Positions 52,959-63,096 of a stretch of 64,000 bases of DNA are shown here, piece after piece. The stretch covers positions 1,224,001 to 1,288,000 of the forward strand of contig NZ_CP025408.1 in assembly GCF_002847305.1 (NCBI RefSeq). Direction: 5' to 3'. The notes below the pieces were generated by a model that had not been told where the DNA came from, ran no database searches, and was given only the letters and a program-made list of their open reading frames with translations. This DNA is from Paracoccus tegillarcae. Its GTDB lineage: Bacteria > Pseudomonadota > Alphaproteobacteria > Rhodobacterales > Rhodobacteraceae. Position 1 is the first letter of the stretch. Every line of letters begins with the position of its first letter. The position numbers and the translations under genes are program-made.

Positions 52959-54605
52959 CTATTCGTCCTGTGGATCCGGGACAGCATGGCGTCGGCGGTC
53001 TTCGTCTCTCAGGCGCGTCTTTTTTAGCCCGCCATGGCTTTCAAGCACGGCATAAGCGATGGTTGAAAGCTTGCTGTTCACCTCTTTCAGCGCGGCAATC
53101 AGTTCCAGATGCTGGTTGCTTGAACTGAGGCTGGTCAAGTTGCCGGTGCTGACCCGCTGCAAGTGCTTGCGGCGGCTTTTCTCTTCCAGTTTGGACACAC
53201 TCTGCTTGTGCAGAACCAAACGGCGCGCGGCCGAGTAATCGCCCGTCCATGTTACCTTTTGGGCCAGGATCAGCGCCTTGCGGACTTCTTCGGCGAGTGT
53301 CGCAATTTCTGCGTCACCTTCGGACGAAAAGGCGAATTCGCCGTTCAGCTGTTCCTGACGGATCTCCAAGTATTTGTCCGCGAGGATATCTGCACAACGC
53401 TCGATCCGGATGGCAAAATCGACGATATTGCGGACCTCTGTCGACGCATCCTCCGGAAGTTGCGGCAGATCCGCGAATGCCAGCCTGATATCCGACAAGG
53501 CGCGATTCATCTGCCGCTCTGACGACGTGACAAGGGCGACCTCGGGGCTGGCTGCAGTTACCTGCTCGAACATGCCTGTCAGGATCGACAGCATCTGGTT
53601 GAGGCCACCTTTCAGCGCCGTCACAATGATTTCCGGGTCGCTTTCCCCGCCCGGGATCGTGACCACGCCGGAAACCTGGCCGGAACGATCAGAATTCTGC
53701 GGTCTGCGCGCCATGTACCGGGCAATCGGCGCAAGCCACAGCAGGATGAAATTGAACCCGATATGGCCCAGCAGTATCGCGGTTTCCGCATCAGGCAAGT
53801 GTTGCGCCACAAGCTCGTCCGATATGACAAGTCCGGCCAAAAGCAACGCTGCCAGCCCGCAGCGCAGAACAGCGATGATCCGCGCCAGATGCATCGCATC
53901 CGCCGTTTCATTGCGCAGCAGCCATAGGGGCAACAGGGCGCTGCCGATGTTGCAGCCCAGCACAAAGCCAAGGCCGGTCAACGGCCCCAGACCTGCATGT
54001 GCGGCGATAAACAGGCCCGTCAGGATCGCGGCAAGGCTGGAATGCATCAGCAATGTCAGGGCTATCCCGATGATCGCAGCGGTGATCGGGTCGCCTTGCA
54101 GCACCGACATCAACGGGCTTTCTTCCGACAGCGCCTGCAGGGGCTCTACCGCGTCTCGGATCACGCCGAGCGACATGAAGATCAGGCCCAGACCAAGGAT
54201 CACCCGGCCCAGATTTTTCCGCCGGGCCTCGCGCGAATTAAGATAGAGCCAGCCGCCGGTCAGAATGGCGAAGGGCCCAAGCGCCGCAACCGGCAATGTC
54301 AGGAAGCGGACGGCCAGGGCAGAGCCGAAATCGGCCCCTATCGCCAGCAAAGCTGCCGAAACCAGTGGGATTGCGTTACTGCCGACCATGCCCGCGGCCA
54401 TAAGCATGACGACCGTCGCGCCCTGCATGGCAAAGCCCAATGCCGCACCCTTTGCCAGCAGTGGCAAGGTCGCCGAGGCCTCGCCCAGGCTTTGCCGGAT
54501 TTGGTTGCTCCACAATCGCTCGATCCCGATGCGCATGAAACGCACGGCAAACAGCAGCAGAGTCGCGCCGCTGAGAAGATGAACCAGAAAGGAAATGATC
54601 GCCAT
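52959..54605 (-). CDS. Na/Pi-cotransporter family protein with C-terminal PhoU-like domain
   Basis: A 548-residue protein. Residues about 1-330 have 8-9 hydrophobic segments of the NptA/PhoU-fusion type; residues about 345-530 are a helical PhoU-like domain (NIVDFAIRIERCADILADKY). The two substrate-site repeats, usually QSSS, read GFAMQGATVVMLMAAGMV and LLMHSSLAAILTGLFIA here, so both are altered and the transported ion may differ or transport be lost. ATG 54605 (MAIISFLVHLLSG) is chosen because family similarity begins there; the frame stays open another 102 codons upstream, overlapping the GT4 gene. Confidence 0.85.
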   Translation of the reverse strand: MAIISFLVHLLSGATLLLFAVRFMRIGIERLWSNQIRQSLGEASATLPLLAKGAALGFAMQGATVVMLMAAGMVGSNAIPLVSAALLAIGADFGSALAVRFLTLPVAALGPFAILTGGWLYLNSREARRKNLGRVILGLGLIFMSLGVIRDAVEPLQALSEESPLMSVLQGDPITAAIIGIALTLLMHSSLAAILTGLFIAAHAGLGPLTGLGFVLGCNIGSALLPLWLLRNETADAMHLARIIAVLRCGLAALLLAGLVISDELVAQHLPDAETAILLGHIGFNFILLWLAPIARYMARRPQNSDRSGQVSGVVTIPGGESDPEIIVTALKGGLNQMLSILTGMFEQVTAASPEVALVTSSERQMNRALSDIRLAFADLPQLPEDASTEVRNIVDFAIRIERCADILADKYLEIRQEQLNGEFAFSSEGDAEIATLAEEVRKALILAQKVTWTGDYSAARRLVLHKQSVSKLEEKSRRKHLQRVSTGNLTSLSSSNQHLELIAALKEVNSKLSTIAYAVLESHGGLKKTRLRDEDRRRHAVPDPQDE

Positions 54606-54837
54606 TGCAGCAGGGTCCCAGCCACGCGCCCAAGCAATGCTTGGCAGTATCAGATCGGCCAACCTGCCCTGCGTCGCAGTCCTGGCGGCTTGACCACGCG
54701 CAGCCAGAAGATGACTGTCATTATTTACCGGCAGGTAAGAGTTGCCGTCAAGGATTGCGGCGACGCCACCCGTGGCGCGACGGATCAATTTTCCGGGCGC
54801 ATGATCCTGTGGGTCACAGGGCACCAAGCCTATTCTG

Positions 54838-55878
54838 TCAATCGTGAAGACAGACCCGTGCCATTGGACAAGGCTGCTTGCCAGTGTTCGGACGTTGCGC
54901 CAAATCTTCATGCAGGATGCGCTGCCAATCGCGAGAGAAGTTCGTGCTGAGACCCTCCATCGTGGTAATTGTGGACGCTGGCTGGGAAACGTCGCCCTCG
55001 GTCAACCGCTCAATTTCAGTTCGCCAGATCTCGGTCGACGCGTCCTGAACCGCAATCGCGCCAAGCGACAAATGGTCTTTGAGGCCATCAACATCGCTGG
55101 TCAGCAATGCCCGGCCCGCCGCAAGCGCCTCTATCGCGACCAGGCCATAGGCTTCCCAACGTGACGGCATGGCAACTGCATCGACAGCGCCCATCGCCTC
55201 GATCGGAGCAACGAGGCCGAAAAAGGCAATACGCGGATCGCCCGAGGCGAGGTTTCTTAGCCGCTGTTCCTCCGCCCCTTCGCCAAAGATGTGCAGCGCG
55301 ATATCGGGGTTGGTTGTCTGCCGGAATGCCGTGATCAAGGTGTCAAAGCCCTTCTGTCGCTCTAGCCGGCCAACAGCGCCGATCACGCGGATTGGCCCGA
55401 TGGGGCGATCGAGGTCCAGAAACGCCGACAGATCGACGCAGGACTGAATGACGGACAGCCTGGCCGCAGGGACGGCACCGCTGCTGACAAGCCAGTTCCC
55501 CTGCGCCCTGCTGACCGCCACCACGCGGTCGAACAGGCGGTAGGCGATGCGCAGCAAGACGGCGAACCGGCGTTCATGCGTCACGTTATGGGCCACGAAG
55601 TTTTCGGTATAGCTGTGTTCGACATGGACCAGCCGCGCATGTGGGTTCATTAGTTTCAGCGCCGCCAACACAGGCAAGGATCGCCAGCTGATCGCCAGAT
55701 GGGACACAATCACATCAGCCTTGATCCGCCCCAACGACAGGCGACCGCGATCAACGCATTGCAAGCTGTGCTGGGCAAACTCGGCCATAGCGGGTGCCGT
55801 GATGATGTGGTCCACGACCCGCATCACGCCGCCGGCAGTCGTGTCATCGACAAGGTGAACGACGCTTGGCAGGCCCAT
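54838..55878 (-). CDS. Glycosyltransferase family 4
   Basis: A 346-residue GT-B glycosyltransferase. The N-terminal domain begins VVHLVDDTTAGGVMRVVDHI; the C-terminal donor-binding domain has GAVGRLERQKGFDTLITAFR, LHIFGEGAEEQRLRNLA and the E-x7-E motif in EAYGLVAIEALAAGRALLTS. It likely adds a sugar during exopolysaccharide repeat-unit assembly at the inner membrane. The ATG overlaps the upstream GT2 stop (TGATG). Confidence 0.92.
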   Translation of the reverse strand: MGLPSVVHLVDDTTAGGVMRVVDHIITAPAMAEFAQHSLQCVDRGRLSLGRIKADVIVSHLAISWRSLPVLAALKLMNPHARLVHVEHSYTENFVAHNVTHERRFAVLLRIAYRLFDRVVAVSRAQGNWLVSSGAVPAARLSVIQSCVDLSAFLDLDRPIGPIRVIGAVGRLERQKGFDTLITAFRQTTNPDIALHIFGEGAEEQRLRNLASGDPRIAFFGLVAPIEAMGAVDAVAMPSRWEAYGLVAIEALAAGRALLTSDVDGLKDHLSLGAIAVQDASTEIWRTEIERLTEGDVSQPASTITTMEGLSTNFSRDWQRILHEDLAQRPNTGKQPCPMARVCLHD

Positions 55879-56873
55879 CAGGTTCTTCCTGCGGTCCGGG
55901 CGCGCTGGGCGAACATCATGACAGTTTGCAGCGCCCGCTTGCCAAAGGCGAACAGCGCGGCCGAGGCACCAAGCGTCACAATCGATTTGATCGGCTCCTC
56001 AAACAGCGGCAGACGCGATTCTGCCAGCCATGCCTTGGTCAGTTCAATGGCGCGCCCGCCGTCCAGATCGCTGATCGCGCGGCGGCTGAGATAACGCAAT
56101 TGATAGGCACGCGCAGCAGGTGCATTGACCTCAAAGAAGGCCGGATTCAGCGGGGTCTGCTTCTGGACCATTCTTTCCCATGCAGCCAATTGCCGGTCGG
56201 TGGCGGCTGACAGGCCGCCTGTGCTGATGCGATATTGCGTGAGCAGACCGGGAATACCTTCAAAGACCCAATTGGTCGTCAGCGCGATGCGCATCCAGCA
56301 CTCGATGTCTTCGGATTGGCGAAAGGTTTCGTCGAAATACCAATGGCGCGTGGGCTCTTGCCGGTGGTGATAGGCAATCTCTTCCAGCACCTCGCGCCGG
56401 ATCATCGTGGCAGAGCCGTTGCCGATGGGATTGCGCTTGAAGATGTTGACCTCGGTGATGCCGGTCAGTTGCGGGCGCTGCGCCTGTCCGGTCAGGTTGC
56501 CGTCGTCATCGATCAGGGCCGAGCCTGAAAAGCTGATCCCGACCTCGGGCCTTGCCTCGAAATGCACCACATGCCGGGCAAGCTTTTCCGGAACCCACAG
56601 GTCGTCGGCATCGCAAAAGCCAATGATGTCGCCGCGTGCGGCCGCGATGCCTGTGTTGCGCGCACCGGCAAGGCCGCGATTGGCCTGACGGATCACGCGC
56701 ACGCGCGGATCACCGCTGAAACCGGTCGCGATCCGGTTGGTCGCATCGGTCGAGCCGTCATCCACGATGATGATCTCGAACTTCTGATAGGTCTGCTCCA
56801 GCAGCGCGTTCAGCGTGCATGTCAGGGTGGCTTCGACGTTGAATGCGGGGACGATGATAGAGGCGAGTGTCAT
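55878..56873 (-). CDS. Glycosyltransferase family 2
   Basis: A 331-residue GT-A transferase. ASIIVPAFNVEATLTCTLNA, IIIVDDGSTDATNRIA and the DxD-containing GDIIGFCDADDLWVPEKLAR form the nucleotide-sugar site; EDIECWMRIAL is the acceptor-side ED motif. The start ATG 56873 follows AAGGAACC; eight upstream codons are also open. It belongs to the exopolysaccharide cluster and overlaps the GT4 gene. Confidence 0.93.
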   Translation of the reverse strand: MTLASIIVPAFNVEATLTCTLNALLEQTYQKFEIIIVDDGSTDATNRIATGFSGDPRVRVIRQANRGLAGARNTGIAAARGDIIGFCDADDLWVPEKLARHVVHFEARPEVGISFSGSALIDDDGNLTGQAQRPQLTGITEVNIFKRNPIGNGSATMIRREVLEEIAYHHRQEPTRHWYFDETFRQSEDIECWMRIALTTNWVFEGIPGLLTQYRISTGGLSAATDRQLAAWERMVQKQTPLNPAFFEVNAPAARAYQLRYLSRRAISDLDGGRAIELTKAWLAESRLPLFEEPIKSIVTLGASAALFAFGKRALQTVMMFAQRARTAGRT

Positions 56874-56893
56874 GGCAGGTTCCTTCGGTTGGA

Positions 56894-57814
56894 TCACGAG
56901 AAGAGGATGCGGTTCAGGCGACGCGGCAGCAGCGTCGCGCTGACGGCCCCTGCCAGCGTCAAGGCGCCGCGATTGAATGGTGCGAAAAAGCCGCGCGGGC
57001 TGTAGGCCACGCCGTAAACCGCGTGACGCAATGCCTGAATTCGCGGCGCGCCTGTGCGCAGTGCGCGGCGGGCAAGATAGCGGTGATGAACGGCGTGGCT
57101 GCTTCTGCTGGGCGTGACGCCGAAACGCGCGGCTGTTTCAAGCGCGCGTTCGCGGCCCGACAGCATCGCAGCCAGATTTGCCGACAAGCCGCTGACGCTG
57201 GTGCGGTACCAGGTTTGCAAGGACGGCACGCCGATGATCCTTGCGCCGCGACCGATCAGACGGATCAGCAGTTCAAGGTCTTCGTTATGCACCATCGTCA
57301 CATCAAAGCCGCCAGATCCGACAAAAGCATCGCGGCGCAAGGTGATGTTTGACATGGTGCAGACCGGGTTTTCGCCCAGCAGCCGGTCAATGGTCAGATC
57401 CCCGGCTGGAACAGTCGAATACACGGTGCAATCGCTTGGGCATTTATCGAAAAAGCCGATCTGGCCAAACGCGCCGTCAACCTGCTGATCCGCAAAGATC
57501 GTGGCAAGTTCGGCCAGCTTTTGCGGGGTCCAGAGGTCATCTGCATCGCAGAACGCGACCAGATCGCCCCGCGCCAGGGTCAGCGCGCCAAAGTTGCGGG
57601 CGGCACTGGGGCCCTTTGCCTTGTTCAGGATCAGCCCGATCCTCGCGTCCTGCGTCGCAGCCGCAGCAATGACGTCGCGGGTCAGATCGGTCGATCCGTC
57701 ATCGACGCAGATCAGTTCCCAATCGCATTCGGTTTGCGCCTGGATACTGGCGATGGTGCTGTCGATGGTGACCTGCGCATTGTAGCAGGGCATGATGATC
57801 GAGAATCTGGGCAT
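56894..57814 (-). CDS. Glycosyltransferase family 2 (second)
   Basis: A 306-residue GT-A transferase related to its downstream neighbour. FSIIMPCYNAQVTIDSTIAS, LICVDDGSTDLTRDVI and GDLVAFCDADDLWTPQKLAE form the donor site; MVHNEDLELLIRLIGRG is the acceptor ED region. It starts three bases after the flippase stop. Confidence 0.93.
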   Translation of the reverse strand: MPRFSIIMPCYNAQVTIDSTIASIQAQTECDWELICVDDGSTDLTRDVIAAAATQDARIGLILNKAKGPSAARNFGALTLARGDLVAFCDADDLWTPQKLAELATIFADQQVDGAFGQIGFFDKCPSDCTVYSTVPAGDLTIDRLLGENPVCTMSNITLRRDAFVGSGGFDVTMVHNEDLELLIRLIGRGARIIGVPSLQTWYRTSVSGLSANLAAMLSGRERALETAARFGVTPSRSSHAVHHRYLARRALRTGAPRIQALRHAVYGVAYSPRGFFAPFNRGALTLAGAVSATLLPRRLNRILFS

Positions 57815-57817
57815 GGA

Positions 57818-59053
57818 TCAGGCCTTTCTGAGTGTGGGGCCAAAGGCCATCAAGACTGCGGGAAGCGACGGGATGACCATGACGACCGTCGCGACGATGG
57901 CGTAGCCCGTGGCGACGGCATGCAGGCCATAGGGTGCCATCAGGGCGGTGTTCAGCATCAGCGCCGCTGTCATGGCCAGAGTGGTCCAGAATTCCTGATG
58001 GGCGTGACCGGATGCGCGCAGCCATCCCGCGGCTGCGGACCACAGCGTCGTGGGGATCGCCACCAGACACAGCAGCGAGACGATCTCGGCGATGCCGTCC
58101 CAGCCGTCGCCGAACAGGATCGGGACGTAATACGGCGCCATCAGTGCCTGCATGACCACGATGGGCGTAATCAGGCCCAGCGCCATGACAATGCTCTGAC
58201 GCAGCGCCAGCACCTTGTCCGAACTGCTGCACAGATGCGGGAACAGAACGGTCGAGAAGGCAACCGTGAACGAATTGGCAAGACCCAGACCGGCATTGAA
58301 CGCCATGAAATACAGGCCAAGGGTTTCGGCACCCATCAGCGACCCGATGATCAGCTTGTCAGCCTGCAGGCGCATGGCCTTTGTCAGCTCGACCCCAAGA
58401 ACGGCCCAGCCAAACCCGATGAACGGGCGCAGCGGGGCGCGACCATTGCTGAGGTCCAACCGCCAGGGATGCAGCCTGCGCATGGCGACAAGCCAGAACG
58501 GCGCAGTCAGCAGGCGCGGCAGGATCAGGGCCAGCGACGAGGGCCAGACAAGGGCCAGAACGGCCGACATCATGTTGGCGCCGACGACCTGCGCACCAGA
58601 GATCGCCGCCGTCTGCCGCAGTTTTCCGGCGCGCATCGCCAGCGCCGTTTGTACCAGACCGGCGGGCATGAACAGGTATTCGCCTGCCAGCAACACGATC
58701 AGGATCAACAACTCGACGCTGGCGCCGGTGGCATAGAGCGCAAGGCCGATCCCGGTTTGCGCGATGAACAGGCCCAGGCACCAGATCCAGAAAATTCGAT
58801 GCGCGGTGGCGCAGGTCTGCGGCAGCTCTGCCTCGGGCGCAGAGATGATCTTTTGGCCCACCCCGTTCTCGGTCAGCGATTTCAGGATGTCGGCTGCGGC
58901 AAGGGCTGCGGCGGCGACGCCGATCTGCGACAGCTCCAGCGACCGGGCAACCGATATCACCACCAGCAAACGCGATGCCTTGGCAGCAATTTCTGAGGCG
59001 CCATAAGCGAAAAGATTTTGCGCGATCTTCGAGGGTGCAAAGCGCAGGGTCAT
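57818..59053 (-). CDS. Polysaccharide flippase, Wzx/MATE-like
   Basis: A 411-residue inner-membrane protein with about 12 hydrophobic segments of the polysaccharide_synt family. IAQNLFAYGASEIAAKASRL, ENGVGQKIIS, QADKLIIGSLMGAETLGLYF and PILFGDGWDGIAEIVSLLCL are typical. It would flip lipid-linked repeat units for the exopolysaccharide made by the adjacent glycosyltransferases. First gene of the minus-strand cluster, divergent from the Wza-like gene. Confidence 0.92.
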   Translation of the reverse strand: MTLRFAPSKIAQNLFAYGASEIAAKASRLLVVISVARSLELSQIGVAAAALAAADILKSLTENGVGQKIISAPEAELPQTCATAHRIFWIWCLGLFIAQTGIGLALYATGASVELLILIVLLAGEYLFMPAGLVQTALAMRAGKLRQTAAISGAQVVGANMMSAVLALVWPSSLALILPRLLTAPFWLVAMRRLHPWRLDLSNGRAPLRPFIGFGWAVLGVELTKAMRLQADKLIIGSLMGAETLGLYFMAFNAGLGLANSFTVAFSTVLFPHLCSSSDKVLALRQSIVMALGLITPIVVMQALMAPYYVPILFGDGWDGIAEIVSLLCLVAIPTTLWSAAAGWLRASGHAHQEFWTTLAMTAALMLNTALMAPYGLHAVATGYAIVATVVMVIPSLPAVLMAFGPTLRKA

Positions 59054-59255
59054 GGTGAAAGGTCCAGTTTTTCAGGTTGGACCATTCATAGCGAAGGCAG
59101 ATCACTGCGTCGTGGACGTCACCGGACAGGCGCAAGGGGCAACCGGGTTGTCTTATATACGAATGGACAGGGCAGCATCTTCCGATGCTCACTCGACTGG
59201 GTGGCGCGAAACGAATATGGTCCGCACAACCGCAAATAAACAACGAGCGTTTTAA

Positions 59256-60452
59256 ATGGCAGACCGTATAAGATATGGATCAACCATTCTTGCCACATTG
59301 CTGGTTGCAAACTGCGCATCCTTCGACACCCCCGATAATCTGGAGCCCGTTGAAAAAGGCGGCGGTTATCAAGCCCAATACCGGAATCCCGCCGTATCCC
59401 GCAGCAAGGCGGATTCGTTGACCTCGGCTGTGCTTAATGCGCAGGAATGTCGCGAGCCGCGCGGCGGGGATGCAGGCAAGGGCTCTGGCCTTGCCGCGGT
59501 TTCGCTGCGTGGCGAACGCCTGACCCGAAATGATCTGGTCGATGTGCGGGTCAGCGATGATGACACGTTCAGCGGTGATTTCGTCGTGTCGCGCGACGGC
59601 ACCATCAAGCTGCCTTTCCTTGACCCGATCCGCGCCGAGGGCAGGTCGACCGACCAGATCGAAGATGAAATAGCATCGCAGCTGATCGCCGGTGATTTCT
59701 ATAAATCAAATCCGCGCATTTCAGTGCGTGTGGCGGATTTTGCCTCGGTCAGCGTCGGCGTCGCCGGGGCGGTATTCGAAGCGCGCTCTGTCGAGATTGG
59801 CGGGGTCGAGGGCGATCGCGTGGATGATCGTCGGCAAGGCGCGTTGGGCGCCTCGACCGAGGGGCGGAACCTTTCGGCGGCGCTTCGCGCGGCGGGCGGC
59901 GTGCGGCCCGATGCGGATATCTCGGCAGTCGAGGTCCGGCGGGCTGGCCAGTTTTACACCGTGGACATGCGCGGCGTGTTCGAGGGCGTCAATGCCGTCG
60001 ACATCATGCTGCTGACCGGCGATGAAGTGACGGTCCCCACCCGCGGCTGTTTCCAGGAAGACCTGATGCGGCCCAGCCCGATCAGCCCGCCAGGCATTTC
60101 GCTGTTCCTGTCGAACCTGACGCAACCTGCCTCGGGCAACGCGGTGTCAGCCGTTGGCCGTGATGTGCGCGAAATTCCCTACGGCACACGATATTTGCAA
60201 GCGGTGATAAACACAAACTGCGTCGGAGGCGCTCGCGGGACCAGCGCCAACCGATCGTCGGTTCTGTTCTCACGCAACCCGGCAACGGGTGTCTCGGTCG
60301 TCATCGAACGAAGCATCGAAGATTTGCTGCGCCGCGCAGATCGCGACGATTACGACCCCTACCTGCTGCCCGGAGATTCGATTGCCTGTTACGACAGCAC
60401 CGTGACGAATATCGGGGAAGTTGCCGGCCTGCTCGGCGTTCTGGGCATCTGA
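59256..60452 (+). CDS. Polysaccharide export outer-membrane lipoprotein, Wza-like
   Basis: A 398-residue exporter. The N-terminus has a lipoprotein-type signal, ILATLLVANC, though asparagine just before the cysteine is unusual. The Poly_export domain (LTRNDLVDVRVSDDDTFSGD, VSRDGTIKLPFLDPIRAEGR, NPRISVRVADFASVSVGVAG) and an SLBB domain (SAALRAAGGVRPDADISAVE) follow. It would form the outer-membrane channel for the exopolysaccharide. No Wzc-type co-polymerase or Wzy polymerase gene is in the window, so the locus must be split or continue elsewhere. The ATG lacks an obvious ribosome binding site. Confidence 0.9.
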   Translation: MADRIRYGSTILATLLVANCASFDTPDNLEPVEKGGGYQAQYRNPAVSRSKADSLTSAVLNAQECREPRGGDAGKGSGLAAVSLRGERLTRNDLVDVRVSDDDTFSGDFVVSRDGTIKLPFLDPIRAEGRSTDQIEDEIASQLIAGDFYKSNPRISVRVADFASVSVGVAGAVFEARSVEIGGVEGDRVDDRRQGALGASTEGRNLSAALRAAGGVRPDADISAVEVRRAGQFYTVDMRGVFEGVNAVDIMLLTGDEVTVPTRGCFQEDLMRPSPISPPGISLFLSNLTQPASGNAVSAVGRDVREIPYGTRYLQAVINTNCVGGARGTSANRSSVLFSRNPATGVSVVIERSIEDLLRRADRDDYDPYLLPGDSIACYDSTVTNIGEVAGLLGVLGI

Positions 60453-60495
60453 TCATCGACCTGCGGCCGATCGCAGATCATCCAACGCGGATTGC

Positions 60496-63096
60496 CTATT
60501 CAGATATCAGCAGAGGCCGCGTCTCTGCCCAGATCCCGGGCAGGCGCGCGGCAGCGTCAGACGCGGCTTCGGCATCCGAACGCTTCGCGGCTACTTCAAC
60601 GGCAATCAGTCCGGCGCGCAACTTTGCCGCGCCAATCGTCGCAGCCGCACCGGCGACGCGATGGGCCTTGTTGGCGATCTGGTCCAGCGAATGGTCCGGC
60701 AGGCGTTGCATGAAGTCGATGGCTTCATCCACCTCGGCGCAGAACTTGTCCAGTACCGAGCGAACCGCATCAGGCGACAGCGTTTCGCGCAACTCGCGCA
60801 GGTGCTGCGGATCAATTGCATCAGACAGGGCAAGTTTAACCGAGGGGTGCTGCGTCGTGCTGCAAAGGTGATCGGCCAGAATATCGGACATGGCATCGCG
60901 CGACAGCGGCTTGGTCAGAATCGCGTTCATGCCGTCGGATATGAACGCCTGCCGTTCCTCGGCCATCACATTCGCCGTCAGCGCAATGATCGGTGCACCG
61001 GCAGATGCCCCACCCGACGCCCTGATCGCGCGTGTCGCGGTTCTGCCGTCCATGACAGGCATACTGATGTCCATGAAAATCAGATCGAACCGCTGATCCT
61101 GCGCCAGCGCGACCGCGATCTTGCCGTTATGCGCCACACGGACGGTGTGACCCATCGCTGTCAGCATCTCGCGGGCGACGACACGGTTAATCTCATTGTC
61201 CTCCACCAGCAGAATGCTGCCGCGGATCGCAGGTGCCCGCCGATCCGTCTTGCGCCTGTTTCGGGTGGCGGCCTTCACCGGGTTGATCGGAAAGCGAATA
61301 CCAAACGTGCTGCCCTTGCCGACTTCGCTGGCAACCTCGATGCTGCCGCCCAGCGCCTTCACGAAACGCTGCGCGATCCCAAGGCCCAGACCGGTCCCGC
61401 CGACGTTTCGGTCATAGGATGAATCGCCGGTCATGAAGTCATCAAAGATCTGCGCTTGCAGCGACTCGTCCATGCCAATGCCGGTATCGCTGATGGTGAT
61501 CTGAATATCAGGCGCGTCGTTGGGATCGCCGACGACTTCGAGCTGAACCGAGATCTGGCCGTCGCGGGTAAATTTCACCGCATTGCCGATCACGTTCATC
61601 AGGATATGCTGAATCCGTTCCTTGTCGGCATAGATCCATTCCACGACTGGCCCCGACCAACCCCATGTCAGCGTGGTATTATGCGCCGCCACCGCGCCGC
61701 TTTGGTTATCAACGATATCCTGCAAGAGCGAACTGAGGTTCATCACAACCGGCCGAAGTTTCAGCTTGCCGGCATCATATTTGGTGATGTCCAGGACGTC
61801 CGAGATATGGCTCATCAGCAGCTTGCCGGATGTCTCCATATTCTTGATGTAGCGGCTTTGGCGGGCGCTTGGATGACTGTCCTGCAACAGCGAAAGATTG
61901 CCCAGCAGACCATTCAGAGGGGTGCGGATTTCGTGGCTCATCGTGGCCAGAAAATCCGTCTTGGCCTTTTCGCCTGCCAGTGCCCTGTCACGGGCCTCGA
62001 CCAATTGCTTTTCCGCCGCGACCCGGTGCGAGATGTCGCGCAGAAATGAAACGAAAATCTCGCCCTCTGCGGTATCGGCCGATTGGACGGCAAATTCGAC
62101 CGGAAACACCTCGCCAGAGGCGCGCTTGGCCTCCAGCTTGATGCGCCCCTTGCCGACCACACGTTTCTCACCGCCCTGCCGCATCCGCGCAAGGCCTGCC
62201 TCATGCGCCTCGCGGTGATGGTCAGGCACGATCAGTTCGCCCAGTTGACCGCCGATGGCGTGCTGTGCGCTGTAGCCGAACATCTGCTCGGCGGCGACGT
62301 TGAAATCCAGGATAACCCCGTCAATGTCGCAAACGATCACGGCATCCAGTGCGGTGCTGGTCACGACGTTCATGCGTTTGCTTGCCTGTATCGTCTCTTG
62401 ACGGCGCCGCACGTTCTGGCGGTTCAGATAGCCCAGATAGACGGTGAACAGGATCAGCGCGACGATCAGCAGCGTCACGCCAATCGCCATCTGCAGCAGC
62501 GTGATATAGACGTTTTCACGTCGCATATCCGATTCCGTGGCAAAATAGCTTAGCCCCGAGGTCGACAGCCTTCGCACATTGCTGCGCACCTTGCCTGCCT
62601 CTTGCGCCAAGGTGGGCAAGGCAGCTTGCAGCGTCGGATCGTCGGCGTCGATCTTGTCGACGCAGCCATCCAGAAACCCCCGAAGCGCTTTCAAATTATA
62701 CGAAAATTCAGGAATGGCCCGCACCGGCGCGTAAATCGACGCCTGTTGCAAGGTTGTCATCCGACTGTAGAAGATGTCGAAATCGCGCCGCAAATCGTCC
62801 AAGTTCGGAACGGCGGCGCGGGTCGCGTTTTCAATCGCGATTTCCAACTCTAGAAATTCGACCTCGGTCTGCGACAGGGTCCATTGAACATTGTCCGAAC
62901 TGGCCGAGTTCAGCAGCCGCAAGTCGCGCGCCACATTGCCAGACAGAAAGGCGATGGTCACCAAGCTGAGGACGGCCATGAGGATCCCAAGGATCAGCCG
63001 CGAGGGAAAGCCGCTTTCTGTTTGATCGGCCAAACCTGTATTCCTGACATCAGAGGCTTGTGGACAGGCGTAGAGATGCGGCGGGTCGTCAGTCAA
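60496..63096 (-). CDS. Hybrid sensor histidine kinase with PAS, receiver and HPt domains
   Basis: An 866-residue inner-membrane phosphorelay protein. TM1 about residues 33-53 and TM2 about 203-226 enclose a periplasmic helical sensor; then a PAS domain (LDAVIVCDIDGVILDFN; VSFLRDISHRV), HisKA with FLATMSHEIRTPLNGLLGNL, HATPase_c (NVIGNAVKFTRDGQ, ISDTGIGMDESL, GGTGLGLGIAQRFV), a receiver (ILLVEDNEINRVVAREML, MDISMPVMDGRTATRA, ILTKPLS) and a C-terminal HPt (AHRVAGAAATIG). The TTG at 63096 overlaps the upstream gene's stop; a TTG at 63033 with AGGA eight bases upstream is a good alternative and would shorten the protein by 21 residues. Confidence 0.9.
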   Translation of the reverse strand: MTDDPPHLYACPQASDVRNTGLADQTESGFPSRLILGILMAVLSLVTIAFLSGNVARDLRLLNSASSDNVQWTLSQTEVEFLELEIAIENATRAAVPNLDDLRRDFDIFYSRMTTLQQASIYAPVRAIPEFSYNLKALRGFLDGCVDKIDADDPTLQAALPTLAQEAGKVRSNVRRLSTSGLSYFATESDMRRENVYITLLQMAIGVTLLIVALILFTVYLGYLNRQNVRRRQETIQASKRMNVVTSTALDAVIVCDIDGVILDFNVAAEQMFGYSAQHAIGGQLGELIVPDHHREAHEAGLARMRQGGEKRVVGKGRIKLEAKRASGEVFPVEFAVQSADTAEGEIFVSFLRDISHRVAAEKQLVEARDRALAGEKAKTDFLATMSHEIRTPLNGLLGNLSLLQDSHPSARQSRYIKNMETSGKLLMSHISDVLDITKYDAGKLKLRPVVMNLSSLLQDIVDNQSGAVAAHNTTLTWGWSGPVVEWIYADKERIQHILMNVIGNAVKFTRDGQISVQLEVVGDPNDAPDIQITISDTGIGMDESLQAQIFDDFMTGDSSYDRNVGGTGLGLGIAQRFVKALGGSIEVASEVGKGSTFGIRFPINPVKAATRNRRKTDRRAPAIRGSILLVEDNEINRVVAREMLTAMGHTVRVAHNGKIAVALAQDQRFDLIFMDISMPVMDGRTATRAIRASGGASAGAPIIALTANVMAEERQAFISDGMNAILTKPLSRDAMSDILADHLCSTTQHPSVKLALSDAIDPQHLRELRETLSPDAVRSVLDKFCAEVDEAIDFMQRLPDHSLDQIANKAHRVAGAAATIGAAKLRAGLIAVEVAAKRSDAEAASDAAARLPGIWAETRPLLISE

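Noticed and set aside
54606..54911. N-terminal extension of the Na/Pi-family protein
   Set aside because: The 102 extra codons show no family similarity, overlap the glycosyltransferase gene and precede a natural membrane-protein start at 54605.
57521..58996. 491-codon plus-strand frame opposite the flippase and glycosyltransferase genes
   Set aside because: Gln/Arg/His-rich antisense translation typical of a shadow; it crosses two coupled minus-strand genes.
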